A stretch of 64,000 nt of DNA, from the NCBI GenBank assembly GCA_020634755.1, contig JACKBC010000001.1, forward strand, positions 248,001-312,000. The letters are read 5' to 3'. The notes under the pieces were generated by a model. The model saw nothing but the letters and a program-made list of their open reading frames with translations. It was not told the DNA's origin and did no database searches. This document shows, piece by piece, positions 8,544 through 16,113 of this stretch. The position numbers and the translations under genes are program-made. Origin of the DNA: Caldilineaceae bacterium. Its GTDB lineage: Bacteria; Chloroflexota; Anaerolineae; Caldilineales; Caldilineaceae. The stretch's first letter is position 1, and each line of letters starts with the position of its first letter.

Positions 8544-8601
8544 GTCCCCTGAGCGCCCAAGCGCCCAACTTGTTGGGACCGCTTGGGACGGCGAAGGGGA
8601 C
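8544..8601. terminator. Long hairpin between convergent ald and the GMC operon
   Basis: gtcccc at 8544 pairs with ggggac ending at 8601, and the inner arms gcccaagcg and cgcttgggac pair around an aacttgttgggacc loop. It lies between genes that converge from both strands and could end both transcripts, although no strong T-run is seen. The motif cttcgacaagctcag follows at about 8607; a near-identical cttcgacaggctcag is at 28523. Confidence 0.45.
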
Positions 8602-8653
8602 ACGGGCTTCGACAAGCTCAGCACTCGAGTAACTTGAATAGTTACCATCTTAC

Positions 8654-9367
8654 TTACTGAGTACCCCATCCGTACGCCGCCAACACGCCTGTGGCAAAGA
8701 AGCGGCCAAAGCGGCCAATATTGCACAATGCGCCCCACGGCCCTGCGGCATAGAGCGAACGCAGGGTGAACAACTGTTGCAAAAAATCGTACGGATGAAT
8801 CTGGATCACCCCGGTGGCGACCAGCGCTTTGAGCGCATCATGCGCGCTCAATTCATAAATCGTCACGTAAAGTGTGGTAGTGTCCTGCCAGATGGCTAGG
8901 GGCAATAGACGTCCGCTGGCGCGCGCAATGCGCTTAAAGCCGTAGAGCAAATAAGAGCGACCGTCTAGCGCCAGGCATTCGAGCCGGTAGCGCATGCGCC
9001 GTTCACCCGCCGGCGTGATGGGCAGCAAACAAAACTCACCCCGGCGAATCTGTAGCGGCTCTTCGGCAAGCCCACCCACCTGGATCTTACCAGCGCTAAT
9101 CACACCGGTGAGCCCTTCCCCATTGGCGCCTGGCCGATTTTCAACCGCTATAGTTAGATCTTGCCAAGACATGGGGAGCACCAGGTCGCGCTCTTCGCCC
9201 TCCGCCAAGCTCGCATCAATTAACGCCGCATTCTCTGCGTGGGGGTCGGCCAGGGCTGCTCGATATTTTTCCGCACCGGTAAATTGACTCATGACTACCT
9301 GGCCGCGCATTGTTTCCACAAACGTGATGGTTGGAACGAATGTGATTGTTGGAATTGCCGTTGGCAT
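8654..9367 (-). CDS. GMC-oxidoreductase-associated protein, family not named
   Basis: This 237-residue protein has no enzyme motif I can name. It starts with a duplicated PTITFV, then ETMRGQVVMSQ, and later carries YLLYGFKRIAR, WQDTTTLYVTIYE and a C-terminal PYDFLQQLFTLRS segment. I recall a similar segment (FTETMRG… through …dTTTLYv) at the C-terminus of long GMC/alpha-beta-hydrolase fusion proteins, so here it may be the same module as a separate gene. The ATG at 9367 follows GAGGGAAAAAAT. It is the last gene of a four-gene minus-strand operon, 75 bp after the fused GMC-hydrolase. A role as substrate-binding or structural partner is inferred from context only. Confidence 0.7.
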   Translation of the reverse strand: MPTAIPTITFVPTITFVETMRGQVVMSQFTGAEKYRAALADPHAENAALIDASLAEGEERDLVLPMSWQDLTIAVENRPGANGEGLTGVISAGKIQVGGLAEEPLQIRRGEFCLLPITPAGERRMRYRLECLALDGRSYLLYGFKRIARASGRLLPLAIWQDTTTLYVTIYELSAHDALKALVATGVIQIHPYDFLQQLFTLRSLYAAGPWGALCNIGRFGRFFATGVLAAYGWGTQ

Positions 9368-9442
9368 ATTTTTTCCCTCAGAATTGGGTTGGTTATATTA
9401 TTTGCTGGTGAATTGCGCAGGCATGCTTGACGCCGCCAATCT

Positions 9443-12400
9443 TTACTCAAGCTGCCCACAAACTTGATTAGCCGCAACAAAGGGGGCGCCATCCAGCGCC
9501 ACCCTGTTGGCAAAGTCAACCGCCAATTGACGCACGGTGACGCCAATGGGATAGGCCTCATTATCAATGGCATGGCGAGCGCCCTGGCACTGGAAAAGCG
9601 CCAGGGGCGCATCCTGTGCCTGCTGCGCCAGGGCCCATGCTTTGACGCCTGCACTATTTACGTACCAATCTTCAGTCTCACCAGCGGCGATGACCAGTGA
9701 CGGAAGCGTTGTAGGCAGCTGAGCGCGGCCGGCCAACCACGCTTCATAAAGCAGGCGACCGGCAAAGAGCGGGTTGGCCGCGGGCGCGGCGGGGCTGGGC
9801 GCGCCCGCCACCGGCAGATCCGGCTGATGGGTCAGCGTGCTGAGCCGGGCAATGCCATCCCCCCCAGCAAAGCCATACGGCGCTACGGCCGGGGCAAGCA
9901 ACAGCAAGCCCTGCGGCACACGCCCCAAGTGGGCAAGCTGGTCGGGCTGTTGGGCCAGACGCGTGGCTACCAAGCCGCCGAAAGACCAGCCGGCCAGCAG
10001 CAGCGGACGGTCAGCATCCTGACGCGTGCGCGCTTCTACCAGCCGCACAAGGGCAAAAAGATCGTCAAAAGTGTACAGATCGATGGGCAAAATATTCGAC
10101 TCACCATGCGACGGCAGATCAAACGCAAGCACGCGATAGCCTGCATCCGCCCAGGCGCCAAAGAGCGCGCCGTGATTATCCAGCCGGTCGGCATGGCCGT
10201 GAATAAAGAGAATATCGGCTTTGGGTGGCACATTGGGCGACAGGATGCCAATGCGCATCTGGCCCGGGCTGTTGGGCTTGATCGAATCGACGGGCAAAAA
10301 GCCCACTTGTAGGCCGGGAACGACGCGGCTGTCTGTGGTCATAATGGGTTGCCCAAGCGGTGCATCTGCTATGGATGGTTGGGCTGCGCTAGAAATGCGT
10401 ATGGCCACGTTGAGCACCAGCGCCAGCAACAAAATTTCGATTACCGTTAGCCAATGGGCACGCGCAAAATTGCGCCGGGGGAACTGAACGTCTTTGCTCG
10501 CCTTTACCGGCGTAGAGCGCGCAGGAAAGCGCCCACCTTCGGCAAGTGAGGAAGCGGATAAAGGAGCAAGCGTTTGCGTCGCAGCTGGCTGCGGCTGGCC
10601 TCTTTTCGATGCGCCAGGGGAAGTACGTGGGTCCACCAATTGACCCTCCGTGAGCAAGGTGGTGCTAAGCCCCGGCCCAGCGGCGGGGGTAGCGCGCTCT
10701 TCTCTCAACAACCGCGGCAAATCTTGCGTGATGATCTGTTCGGCGGCGCGTTCGGCCAGGGCCGCAATGGTCAGCGAGGGGTTGGCGCCAACAGATGCAT
10801 CGCACAGCGAACCGTCGCTGATGTAGAAGCCATCGTAGACACCGCGTTCTGGATGATAGACGCGCCCGGCATGGTCCGTTACGCCGTGTTCAATGTCGTC
10901 GGCCATGCAGCAACCGCCCAGCGGATGCACGGTAATCGGCGTAGACGTTCGCTTGATGAACCAGCTTCTATCGCGCGGGTTGGCAATGTGGCTGGCGCCC
11001 ACAATTTGCGACAGAATCTGAAAGGTCTTGCGCGTGGCCACATGTACCTGCTGGGCGCCCGACCCCAGCCAGGAAAGACGCAGATTCCCGCGGGCGTCGC
11101 AACGGAGTTCTCCTGCGGCGGCGTCATGCCCCATGGAAAGCCAAACTTGCGAGTGGTTGAGCGCGCCTTTGGCTTTGGTCGTCACATTTGGCGCCAACAG
11201 ATCGCGCCAGACGCGTGGGTCCACTTTCCAGAAATTGGGCGCAGCAAAGAGCCGCCCAATCGACTTGACCAGGGGTGAGGGAAACGCGGCGTCTTGCACC
11301 AGATGGTGGCGACCGGGCGTACGCCGAAAGTCGGCCATGGCGGTGATGGTGGGGCCCACTTCCCAAGATGCTTGGTCGTGGCGACCGTAGCCAATGGAGT
11401 TGAGCTGCCGCTGCCCATTATAGCTGACGGCCAGCGCATCGGCATTGCCAGAGAAGCGCTGGCCCAATTGCGCGGAAAACACCATTTCCCCGCGCTGTTG
11501 GGCGTTAAAGAGTAGCTTTACCGTACCCAAAACCCCAGCGCTAAGCACCAACATATTGGTGTAAACCACCACTTGGCGCTTTTGCAGCTTGCCATCCTTA
11601 AATTCACGCACCAGGACAACGAGTCCATAACGATAGTCGGCTCGGTCCGACGAATGAATGCTCTGCACCTCCACCTGGCTAAAAATGGCGGCGCCGTGCT
11701 GACGGGCCAGCGGCAGGTAATTCATGGTAAGCACGTTTTTAGCGCCCACGTTGCAGCCAGTCACACAGTCGCCACAGAGGGTGCATTTGCGCTGCGGCAC
11801 GCCCACCGCATTGGGCTCACCATCGTCTACCAGCGTCAGGTTGACCGCAATGGGCGCTTTGCCAAATTCGCCTTTGGCCGGAGCCGCCGGTTGGAAATTT
11901 CCATTGCGAAAGCGCGCCCAGCCCGGCTGCTCGCTGGCGTTAACAGGCTGACCACTCTCGTCGGCCACATTTTGAATATAATCTAGCGCATCGCGCAGAT
12001 ACGCAGCCTTGGCCAGCGGCGGGCGGTCGCCAAAGGTGCGCCCGCGGTAATCGCGCAGGGGTTGACCGGTGGCCGGATCAATGCCTTGTTCGGCGCCATA
12101 AAAAGGCGAACCCTCCAAACGCGGGTCATGCGTCTGCACGCCCGCGGCCAGATCGTCACTGTCGATATACTTTTCCACCGCCATCATCTGACGCACGCGC
12201 CGGAAATAGGGCTTTAGCGCATCGTGGCTGATCACCTGTGGCCAACAGCGGCTTTTGCTCGGGTTGCGGGGGTCCATACAGGTATCAAACACTTCGGGCC
12301 ACGGCTCCAAAATTACATTGGCATAGATATTGGAACCGCCGCCCAACGCATTGGCCACCAGCGAATCCATGTCGTTGCTGAAGCTGAAATCATACATGCC

Positions 12401-12649
12401 CAACGGTTGCAGCGGCGTGCGCAATTCGTTTACGGCCTCACGCAGGTTGCTTGGATAGTCCCCCGGCTGATACTCACGGCCGCGTTCCAACACAGCCAGC
12501 TGACCCGGCGCAAAATGAGGGCTTAAACGCGCCGCCATAACGGCGCCGCCAAAGCCGGAGCCCACGATCACGCATTCAAAAAACGCCTGACCATCAGCAT
12601 TGCCTAGCGGTTGCGTAACAGAAAGTCGTTCATAAATTGGTTGGTTCAT
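9443..12649 (-). CDS. Cholesterol-oxidase-like GMC oxidoreductase fused to an alpha/beta hydrolase
   Basis: From ATG 12649 the product is 1068 residues. The N-terminal half is a GMC flavoenzyme: FAD motif VGSGFGGAVMAARL near 30, the cysteine cluster CTLCGDCVTGC (C289, C292, C295, C299) followed by NVGAKN, and the catalytic-region HPLGGCCM with H575 plus a C-terminal SDGSLCDASVGANPSL. A low-complexity linker leads to a single hydrophobic segment at about 733-754. An alpha/beta hydrolase follows: FIHGHADR, nucleophile motif GWSFGG (S889), and a C-terminal GARHAI (H1026). The family oxidises sterols or other alcohols; the hydrolase may cleave an ester. It lies 41 bp after the Tat-GMC gene. A GTG start at 12670 is possible. 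Confidence 0.85.
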   Translation of the reverse strand: MNQPIYERLSVTQPLGNADGQAFFECVIVGSGFGGAVMAARLSPHFAPGQLAVLERGREYQPGDYPSNLREAVNELRTPLQPLGMYDFSFSNDMDSLVANALGGGSNIYANVILEPWPEVFDTCMDPRNPSKSRCWPQVISHDALKPYFRRVRQMMAVEKYIDSDDLAAGVQTHDPRLEGSPFYGAEQGIDPATGQPLRDYRGRTFGDRPPLAKAAYLRDALDYIQNVADESGQPVNASEQPGWARFRNGNFQPAAPAKGEFGKAPIAVNLTLVDDGEPNAVGVPQRKCTLCGDCVTGCNVGAKNVLTMNYLPLARQHGAAIFSQVEVQSIHSSDRADYRYGLVVLVREFKDGKLQKRQVVVYTNMLVLSAGVLGTVKLLFNAQQRGEMVFSAQLGQRFSGNADALAVSYNGQRQLNSIGYGRHDQASWEVGPTITAMADFRRTPGRHHLVQDAAFPSPLVKSIGRLFAAPNFWKVDPRVWRDLLAPNVTTKAKGALNHSQVWLSMGHDAAAGELRCDARGNLRLSWLGSGAQQVHVATRKTFQILSQIVGASHIANPRDRSWFIKRTSTPITVHPLGGCCMADDIEHGVTDHAGRVYHPERGVYDGFYISDGSLCDASVGANPSLTIAALAERAAEQIITQDLPRLLREERATPAAGPGLSTTLLTEGQLVDPRTSPGASKRGQPQPAATQTLAPLSASSLAEGGRFPARSTPVKASKDVQFPRRNFARAHWLTVIEILLLALVLNVAIRISSAAQPSIADAPLGQPIMTTDSRVVPGLQVGFLPVDSIKPNSPGQMRIGILSPNVPPKADILFIHGHADRLDNHGALFGAWADAGYRVLAFDLPSHGESNILPIDLYTFDDLFALVRLVEARTRQDADRPLLLAGWSFGGLVATRLAQQPDQLAHLGRVPQGLLLLAPAVAPYGFAGGDGIARLSTLTHQPDLPVAGAPSPAAPAANPLFAGRLLYEAWLAGRAQLPTTLPSLVIAAGETEDWYVNSAGVKAWALAQQAQDAPLALFQCQGARHAIDNEAYPIGVTVRQLAVDFANRVALDGAPFVAANQVCGQLE

Positions 12650-12664
12650 ACTCAAATGTTTACC

Positions 12665-12696
12665 TTTCACCTTCTCACCCTTTCACCTTCTCACCC
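12665..12696. repeat. 8-bp tandem array at the end of the Tat-GMC gene (4 units)
   Basis: On the plus strand, tttcacct and tctcaccc alternate for four contiguous units, with a degenerate fifth. Read on the minus strand the array contains the TGA stop of the upstream GMC gene (12691-12693), and it overlaps the GTG at 12670 that is an alternative start for the next gene. Confidence 0.85.
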
Positions 12697-14676
12697 CTCA
12701 CCCCGCGCCGCCTGCAAAATCTCTGCACTGGCCTTCTCGGCCAAAATAAAGAGGGGCAACACAATAAAAAGCCCGGGAATTTTGGGGAAGACCGAGGCAT
12801 CCACAATGCGCAGATTGGTTGTGCCGTAGACTTTGCACTGAGAATCCACCACGGCCAGCGCATCGTCGGGCGCACCCATTTTGTTGCTGCACGAGGCGTG
12901 ATGACCCCACGCTTCCTTTTTAATAAAGTCTTTGATGGCGACCTCGGATTGCACCTGGGGACCGGGGAAAATTTCGTGATCCTTATTCTGATCCAGCCAG
13001 CCCAATTGACGCGCCCGGCTGTTGATGGCCCGCGCCAGTTCCAGCCCTTCTTTGACTGCATCCAGGTCGTAGTCGCCGCCATGACCGTCGTTAAAATAAC
13101 GGAAGTTGATCGCGGGCGTCTGCGTGGGATCGCTCGAGCGCAACTGCACGCTGCCCGTATCGTTTTGCGAAAAGCCTTTAAGAATGGCCCAGGTAAAATA
13201 GTTTTTGCCCATGAGGCCCTTGCGCGCAAAGCCAGGTGCATACCCCTCAAAACGGCCGGGGCTGCCAAACACAAAAAGCTCAGGATGGTCGCGGCCCTGG
13301 CTATAGCGTTTTTTGATGCCCACAATCAGCCCATTGGAGGCATAAATGCGATTGGCCGGACTCTGGTTGTATTCATCCAAACAGGGATCCCCCGGCTCCC
13401 CAAAGGTGCAATCCTGGGCAATCGAAAAATCTTTGTCCCACTCGGTCACCACCGACACTTCATAGCGGTCCTGCAAGTTCTGGCCCACGCCGGGCAGGTC
13501 CAAAAGCACAGGCAGCCCGTGTGCTTCCAAATGGGCGCGCGGGCCAATGCCGGAAAGCATCAGCAATTGGGGGCTGTTAAACGCACCACCGGCCAAGATC
13601 ACCTCGCGCCGGGCTTTGACCATGTGGCGAATAGCAGCGCGCTGGGGCATGGGCACTTCCTCTTGCAGCGGGTCGGCCTGATAGAGATGGGGGCGGTGCA
13701 GAAACTCAACCCCGGTGGCCCGCAACTGTTCATCGGCATCGCGGGTAAAAACAACGCGCTCGACCAGGGCGTGGGTTTGCAGGAAGAGATGCTCCGGCTG
13801 CTGCGCCATTACGTTGAGAAGGCGCTCACGCGTGCCGCGGCGCTCACCATTTTCGGTAAATTGCGGAATGGTGTAGAGTCCCTCGCGCAATTCATCCAGG
13901 TTACTTTGGTCCAGCGGATCCAGCAGATTGAGCCCTTCAATCGAGAAACGGTTGAGGTTGGGGGTTAACTCCAGCCCGCGGCCCAGCGTATTGGTCTCCA
14001 GCGCCGCCGCCGTGACCAGCCGCGCCACGACCTGATCGCGCAGCAGCAGCGAAGGAGGCGTGGTCTCTATGGGCAGCCAGCTGCGCACGCGATCGTAATA
14101 TTGGCGCATGTTGAAGCTGCCCCAGGATGGATCGCCGGTCACTTTGGCCAGATCTTCCCAATCGCGATTTTCGGGTCGCATGGCCAACATGGCGTGGTGG
14201 GCGGTACAGCCCCCTACCGTGCTGGCGCGTGGATAGAGCATGCCGCCTTTTTCCTGCACAAAGCGACGGCCATGCTGCACCGTTTCTGTGTAGTGGCGCG
14301 GGAAAAAATTCCAGTTCATGCGCGGATCTTCCGAAGAAAGCAGATGAAAGGCCGGCACTTTATAAATAAGATCATCCACTTCCATGCCGCCAGCTTCTAG
14401 CACCAGCACCTGAAAACCAGCCTGCGCCAGGTTGGCGGCCACTGTGCCGCCGCCCGCGCCAGAGCCAATCACAATATAGTCATATTCAGCGCGGCCATTG
14501 CCCAGCGGGTTGGTGTTGACCGCTGGCCGGCTGGCCACGGCACTTTCACCCGCATTGGAAATCGCGCCCTGCGCACGCCGCTGCGTGCTCCAGCCCCAGC
14601 TCAATGCAGCTGCCCCCAACAGAGCCGCCCCCTGCAAAAACGCTCGTCGATTCGTGGTTTGCCGATGCAGGCTCAT
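12691..14676 (-). CDS. Tat-exported GMC oxidoreductase (choline dehydrogenase-like)
   Basis: The 661-residue product starts with a twin-arginine signal, NRRAFLQGAALLGAAAL, so it is predicted to be exported folded with FAD bound. The FAD motif YIVIGSGAGGGTVAANLAQAG follows, then VLEAGG, the GMC signature STVGGCTAHHAML, and the second signature AGGAFNSPQLLMLSGIGP. The C-terminal catalytic region has WGHHASCSNKMGAPDDA and LRIVDASVFP. The ATG at 14676 overlaps the upstream stop as ATGA, with AGGAGG just upstream, indicating translational coupling. The substrate is unknown; the family oxidises primary and secondary alcohols, passing electrons to oxygen or a carrier. The stop lies in an 8-bp tandem array. 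Confidence 0.9.
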   Translation of the reverse strand: MSLHRQTTNRRAFLQGAALLGAAALSWGWSTQRRAQGAISNAGESAVASRPAVNTNPLGNGRAEYDYIVIGSGAGGGTVAANLAQAGFQVLVLEAGGMEVDDLIYKVPAFHLLSSEDPRMNWNFFPRHYTETVQHGRRFVQEKGGMLYPRASTVGGCTAHHAMLAMRPENRDWEDLAKVTGDPSWGSFNMRQYYDRVRSWLPIETTPPSLLLRDQVVARLVTAAALETNTLGRGLELTPNLNRFSIEGLNLLDPLDQSNLDELREGLYTIPQFTENGERRGTRERLLNVMAQQPEHLFLQTHALVERVVFTRDADEQLRATGVEFLHRPHLYQADPLQEEVPMPQRAAIRHMVKARREVILAGGAFNSPQLLMLSGIGPRAHLEAHGLPVLLDLPGVGQNLQDRYEVSVVTEWDKDFSIAQDCTFGEPGDPCLDEYNQSPANRIYASNGLIVGIKKRYSQGRDHPELFVFGSPGRFEGYAPGFARKGLMGKNYFTWAILKGFSQNDTGSVQLRSSDPTQTPAINFRYFNDGHGGDYDLDAVKEGLELARAINSRARQLGWLDQNKDHEIFPGPQVQSEVAIKDFIKKEAWGHHASCSNKMGAPDDALAVVDSQCKVYGTTNLRIVDASVFPKIPGLFIVLPLFILAEKASAEILQAARGEG

Positions 14677-15941
14677 AACGCAGCCTCCTGGCGCAAACGG
14701 GGCGCAGTGCGGGCGGCCAGCGGCGCAATGAGTGGGTTGAGCTGGCGATGCAGATTCTGCGTCACAATCCACAAAATCAGGGCCACGCCCAACCAGAGCA
14801 AAGCCTGACCGCGATACCCATCAATCCATTCCGTCATCAATGCCATTGCCGCTACGAACAGCAGCCCAACACCCACGCTCATGCGCACCAGGCAAATTCG
14901 GTACAGTCCAGAGACCAGATAAGCGCCAGCGGCAGCCACGGTCATGCCAATGCCGATGAGCGGCAAATAGGCTTGGCCGCTAAAGTGCATCATGTCCAGC
15001 ATATGGTCATCAATCCCAATGGCCACCAGCAGATAGCCCAACGCCCAACCACAAAAAGTCGCGCGCAGCGCCGCGCTGGTCTGGCGGCCAAAGACGAGAA
15101 TCGCCGTCACCATGAGCAATGCAAAGCCCAAGACCAGCCCAACCAAGCCGCCATCAAAGGCGGCGCGCAACATTTCCCACGGCGCCCGCAAGGCAAATGG
15201 CAGCAGCGCGGCCACCCCAATCACCTGCGTCAGCTTATGCAGCGCTTCGCCGTATGCGGGCCAGGGCGACTGTGCGGCGTTGCGGCTCTCCAACAGCGCC
15301 ACCACCGCGTGCAGGCTGCTCACCAGCGCCAGCGTAATCAGCAGCTGGGTAATGGAAAACTGAAGCGGGAAGTGGGCTGGCAATAGCAGATCATAGGCAT
15401 AGAGATTGAGCAGCAGCAGGGTGAGTACAATGGCGGCCAAAAAGATTGCTGGCGCAAAACGGCGCTGGCCGGCAAAGGCATAGATGGCCATGATGATCAA
15501 CAGGCCCGGCATATACGAATAGCCATAGAGAAATACTAAATAGAGCCAGATACCGGTCAAGCCGGCAACCAGCATCATTTGCAGCGTGCTGCCGTTCCAA
15601 AAAGCCAGCAGCGCCAGCCCCACAATCCAGAGCAGCAGCAGATCCGGAATAAAGGTGCTCAGGCCAAACCAATGGCCGCCGGCAAAGAGCGTCAGCCCAT
15701 ACGCAATGCCAGCCCAGAATGACCAGATGGTGCGCGCATCATGTGCCTGGGTGCGCTGAGCCTGCCAGCCCCCCATGAGCAGCATCAGGGTCAATAGGCC
15801 GAAACCGCTAATAAACCAGAGCGCTGGTATCTGCATCAGATTGTTGGCGATCAGCACCACGGCGCCAATCAGCGCCGCCACAATGGTCAGATTCAGTAGA
15901 CCATAATAGATGGTGTGGGCTCTATTTTCGATTGTAAACAT
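14673..15941 (-). CDS. Polytopic membrane protein of unknown function
   Basis: This 422-residue protein has about 12 hydrophobic segments and almost no long soluble part. There are no transporter or enzyme motifs I recognise. Segments such as GHWFGLSTFIPDLLLLWIVG resemble the DUF2157/DUF4401 style of membrane proteins, but this is only an impression. The start at 15941 is supported by an AGGAGG eight bases upstream and by a promoter at 15965-15992. It is the first gene of the GMC operon and is coupled to the Tat-GMC by ATGA overlap. A part in electron transfer or substrate passage for the exported oxidase is an inference from position. Confidence 0.8.
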   Translation of the reverse strand: MFTIENRAHTIYYGLLNLTIVAALIGAVVLIANNLMQIPALWFISGFGLLTLMLLMGGWQAQRTQAHDARTIWSFWAGIAYGLTLFAGGHWFGLSTFIPDLLLLWIVGLALLAFWNGSTLQMMLVAGLTGIWLYLVFLYGYSYMPGLLIIMAIYAFAGQRRFAPAIFLAAIVLTLLLLNLYAYDLLLPAHFPLQFSITQLLITLALVSSLHAVVALLESRNAAQSPWPAYGEALHKLTQVIGVAALLPFALRAPWEMLRAAFDGGLVGLVLGFALLMVTAILVFGRQTSAALRATFCGWALGYLLVAIGIDDHMLDMMHFSGQAYLPLIGIGMTVAAAGAYLVSGLYRICLVRMSVGVGLLFVAAMALMTEWIDGYRGQALLWLGVALILWIVTQNLHRQLNPLIAPLAARTAPRLRQEAAL

Positions 15942-15964
15942 TAAAATCCTCCTCAAACTGATGT

Positions 15965-15992
15965 ATAATAAAATCGAATCTTGGCTCTGCAA
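15965..15992 (-). promoter_or_regulatory. Candidate sigma70-type promoter of the GMC operon
   Basis: On the minus strand TTGCAG (15992-15987) and TATTAT (15970-15965) are separated by 16 bp. Transcription would start near 15958, giving a leader of under 20 nt with AGGAGG just before the first gene. Confidence 0.5.
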
Positions 15993-16043
15993 GCAAGGTG
16001 CACGCGCTGCGTAAACCATACAAAGTGCAAATTCGTCTATGCT

Positions 16044-16066
16044 GGAACCAAGCGTATATTGGTTCC
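16044..16066. promoter_or_regulatory. Inverted repeat in the divergent regulator/GMC promoter region
   Basis: GGAACCAA (16044-16051) and TTGGTTCC (16059-16066) form a perfect 8-bp inverted repeat with a 7-bp spacer. It lies between the GMC operon promoter and the start of the divergent BTAD regulator, so it is a candidate operator. Confidence 0.45.
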
Positions 16067-16113
16067 GTTTGTATTCCGTTTGTGGATGCATTTGCGTACG
16101 TTTTATTGTCTTT

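Noticed and set aside
12637..13968. 443-codon plus-strand open frame
   Set aside because: Shadow of the Tat-GMC oxidase on the opposite strand, with no family motif.
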